A stretch of 64,000 nucleotides of DNA, taken from positions 46,628,094-46,692,093 of the forward strand of contig NC_132879.1 in the NCBI RefSeq assembly GCF_030463535.1, written 5' to 3'. Position 1 is the stretch's first letter. The number at the start of each line of letters is the position of its first letter. The notes beneath the pieces were generated by a model. The model worked only from the letters and a program-made list of their open reading frames with translations, did no database searches and was not told the origin of the DNA. Positions 62,701 to 64,000 of the stretch are shown piece after piece. The DNA is from Salminus brasiliensis (Eukaryota; Chordata; Actinopteri; Characiformes; Bryconidae). Both the position numbers and the translations under genes were made by a program.

Positions 62701-64000
62701 CTCCATTTGAACTGGAACTTGAACATGAGCTGTTACATGCCACAGATAAGCACCATATGATTGGAATTCAATTATTTATAATAATGCAAACAAAAGAAAT
62801 AACCATGTGAATACTAAATAATTTGTAACTGCAACATATTTTTGGGGCTGTTGCATTTTGTGGTGCAACAGGTACTGCTGAGGTACCAATATTTTTGGTC
62901 ATGAATGTCATTTTGTTTTTGAGTGAGACCATTTTCTCCCTTTTCTGCAATTCAGTTTCTGAGCAACAGCGCTTGGGTTTTCTCATTTTGATCAAAATAA
63001 TGTCTCACAGGTGGCTTCATCTCTTTCTGGTCGGACTGATCTCACCTCAGTCTCAGTTAAACAATATTACTATAAACATATAGGACATGTTGTTTTTTAT
63101 AAAGCACAATAAAGCTCTTTTCGACTTCTCACAAATCTTTCAGCAGTCTCTCAGAGCAGAATTAGGTCTCATGCTTTTCTTATTGGTGTCTAGAACCCCC
63201 CTACAGTGGAATGCTTTTGATTTTGATCTCCTCTTTTCTCCTAAGAGGGGGTAGGGAGAAAGAGTTCAGAAACCAGTGATCTTTCATTAAAACAATACTG
63301 AGATCTGTTTTATTTCTCCTCAGACAGAAAAAAAGAAGACATTTTCCTGTTGGAAATACTTTTAAAGGCCTTCTAGCACACATAAAGGGAGCTTCAAATG
63401 GTACCTTAAGCAAAGCCATAGAAGAATCACTTTTGGTTCCAAAACTGCCAATCAGCTGACTTTAGTGGAGTGAAATAACTACATATGATCTGCCATTATA
63501 TTCATATATGCATTATATTATATTCACCACATAGTCTGAACTGCAATGTTTCCAGATGTGTTCAGTCTTGCTTTCACAGCATGAAATAACTACATATAAT
63601 CTTCTGTTATTAAACAGGTATTTATATTACTGTCTGTGTATGTATAAAAGAAGTCCAACTGTGTACTGATTATGCCTGGTTCACACTACATGACTTCATG
63701 ACATAAGAATGTACACGTTTAACTCACAAACCTTGTAATATCATGCCAAAATATGAGAGTTGTGACTAAAGTCATATTATTATTATCATTTTTATTATTA
63801 TTGTTGTATTTTTAGAGTATTCATATTGTCATCATATTCTACCACCATCAATATCAATATTATTAATAGAATTAGCAATTAAATGTGATTTATGAAATAA
63901 TTAATAATAAGACTAATAATGAAATAATACTAATAATAATAATAATAGGCAAATGTTATTTTAGAAGAAAAATAAAATAACTATTTCAATATTTCTATGG
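62701..64000. other. Intergenic, no gene seen
   Basis: AT-rich, with ATT/ATA trinucleotide runs at about 63775-63805 and 63895-63950. A fragment near 63370-63445 (agaatcacttttggttcc) resembles the MITE-like element at 40508-40853. Confidence 0.45.

Overview
This is a 64-kb piece of a bony-fish nuclear genome, probably an otophysan such as a characin, catfish or relative. The order is an inference from the repeat types; the teleost call rests on the genes and on the wealth of Tc1-type DNA transposons. The DNA is AT-rich and intron-containing. I can support three host genes: nfyb, hcfc2 and avpr1a. The rest is intergenic or intronic DNA filled with decayed mobile elements and tandem repeats. 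Nothing prokaryotic is present and there is no CRISPR array.

Left part (0-19 kb). A 42-bp minisatellite opens the window, followed by repeat fragments including a Sleeping-Beauty-like relic. nfyb (plus strand, six coding exons, 204 aa, CCAAT-binding factor NF-Y subunit beta) runs tail-to-tail into hcfc2 (minus strand, 15 coding exons, 728 aa, host cell factor 2 with kelch and fibronectin type III domains). From memory, human NFYB and HCFC2 have the same convergent arrangement, so this looks like conserved synteny. Both upstream regions carry CCAAT pentamers, and the hcfc2 one is a good NF-Y consensus.

Middle part (19-43 kb). No gene was recognised. This stretch holds copies of a roughly 500-bp non-autonomous element with ends like tatggacaaaagtattggg (eight copies or fragments in the window), relics of several Tc1/mariner lineages, a non-LTR retrotransposon relic, a tRNA-derived SINE and a degenerate CCTAAA/CCTTAA-type tandem array.

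Right part (43-64 kb). avpr1a (minus strand, two coding exons, 407 aa, arginine-vasotocin V1a-type receptor) has a GC- and CpG-rich first exon. Its intron holds a 26-28-bp minisatellite. Starting within about 60 bases of its stop codon is an unusual degenerate tandem array whose units carry imperfect palindromes of the form GTTGCCTAGGCAAC, which match the RFX X-box consensus; a 571-bp MITE-like element interrupts it. Further right lies a complete Tc1-type transposon with an uninterrupted 340-aa DD34E transposase and 198-bp matching inverted repeats, then an inverted pair of about 240-bp repeats, a hAT-like MITE, microsatellites and one more Tc1 relic.

No wholly new multi-gene system was found. 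The features most worth follow-up are the X-box-like array beside avpr1a, the apparently intact Tc1 element, and the CCAAT boxes upstream of nfyb and its neighbour hcfc2. Exon boundaries were read by hand from GT/AG sites, phase and remembered human proteins; no alignment or transcript was available.
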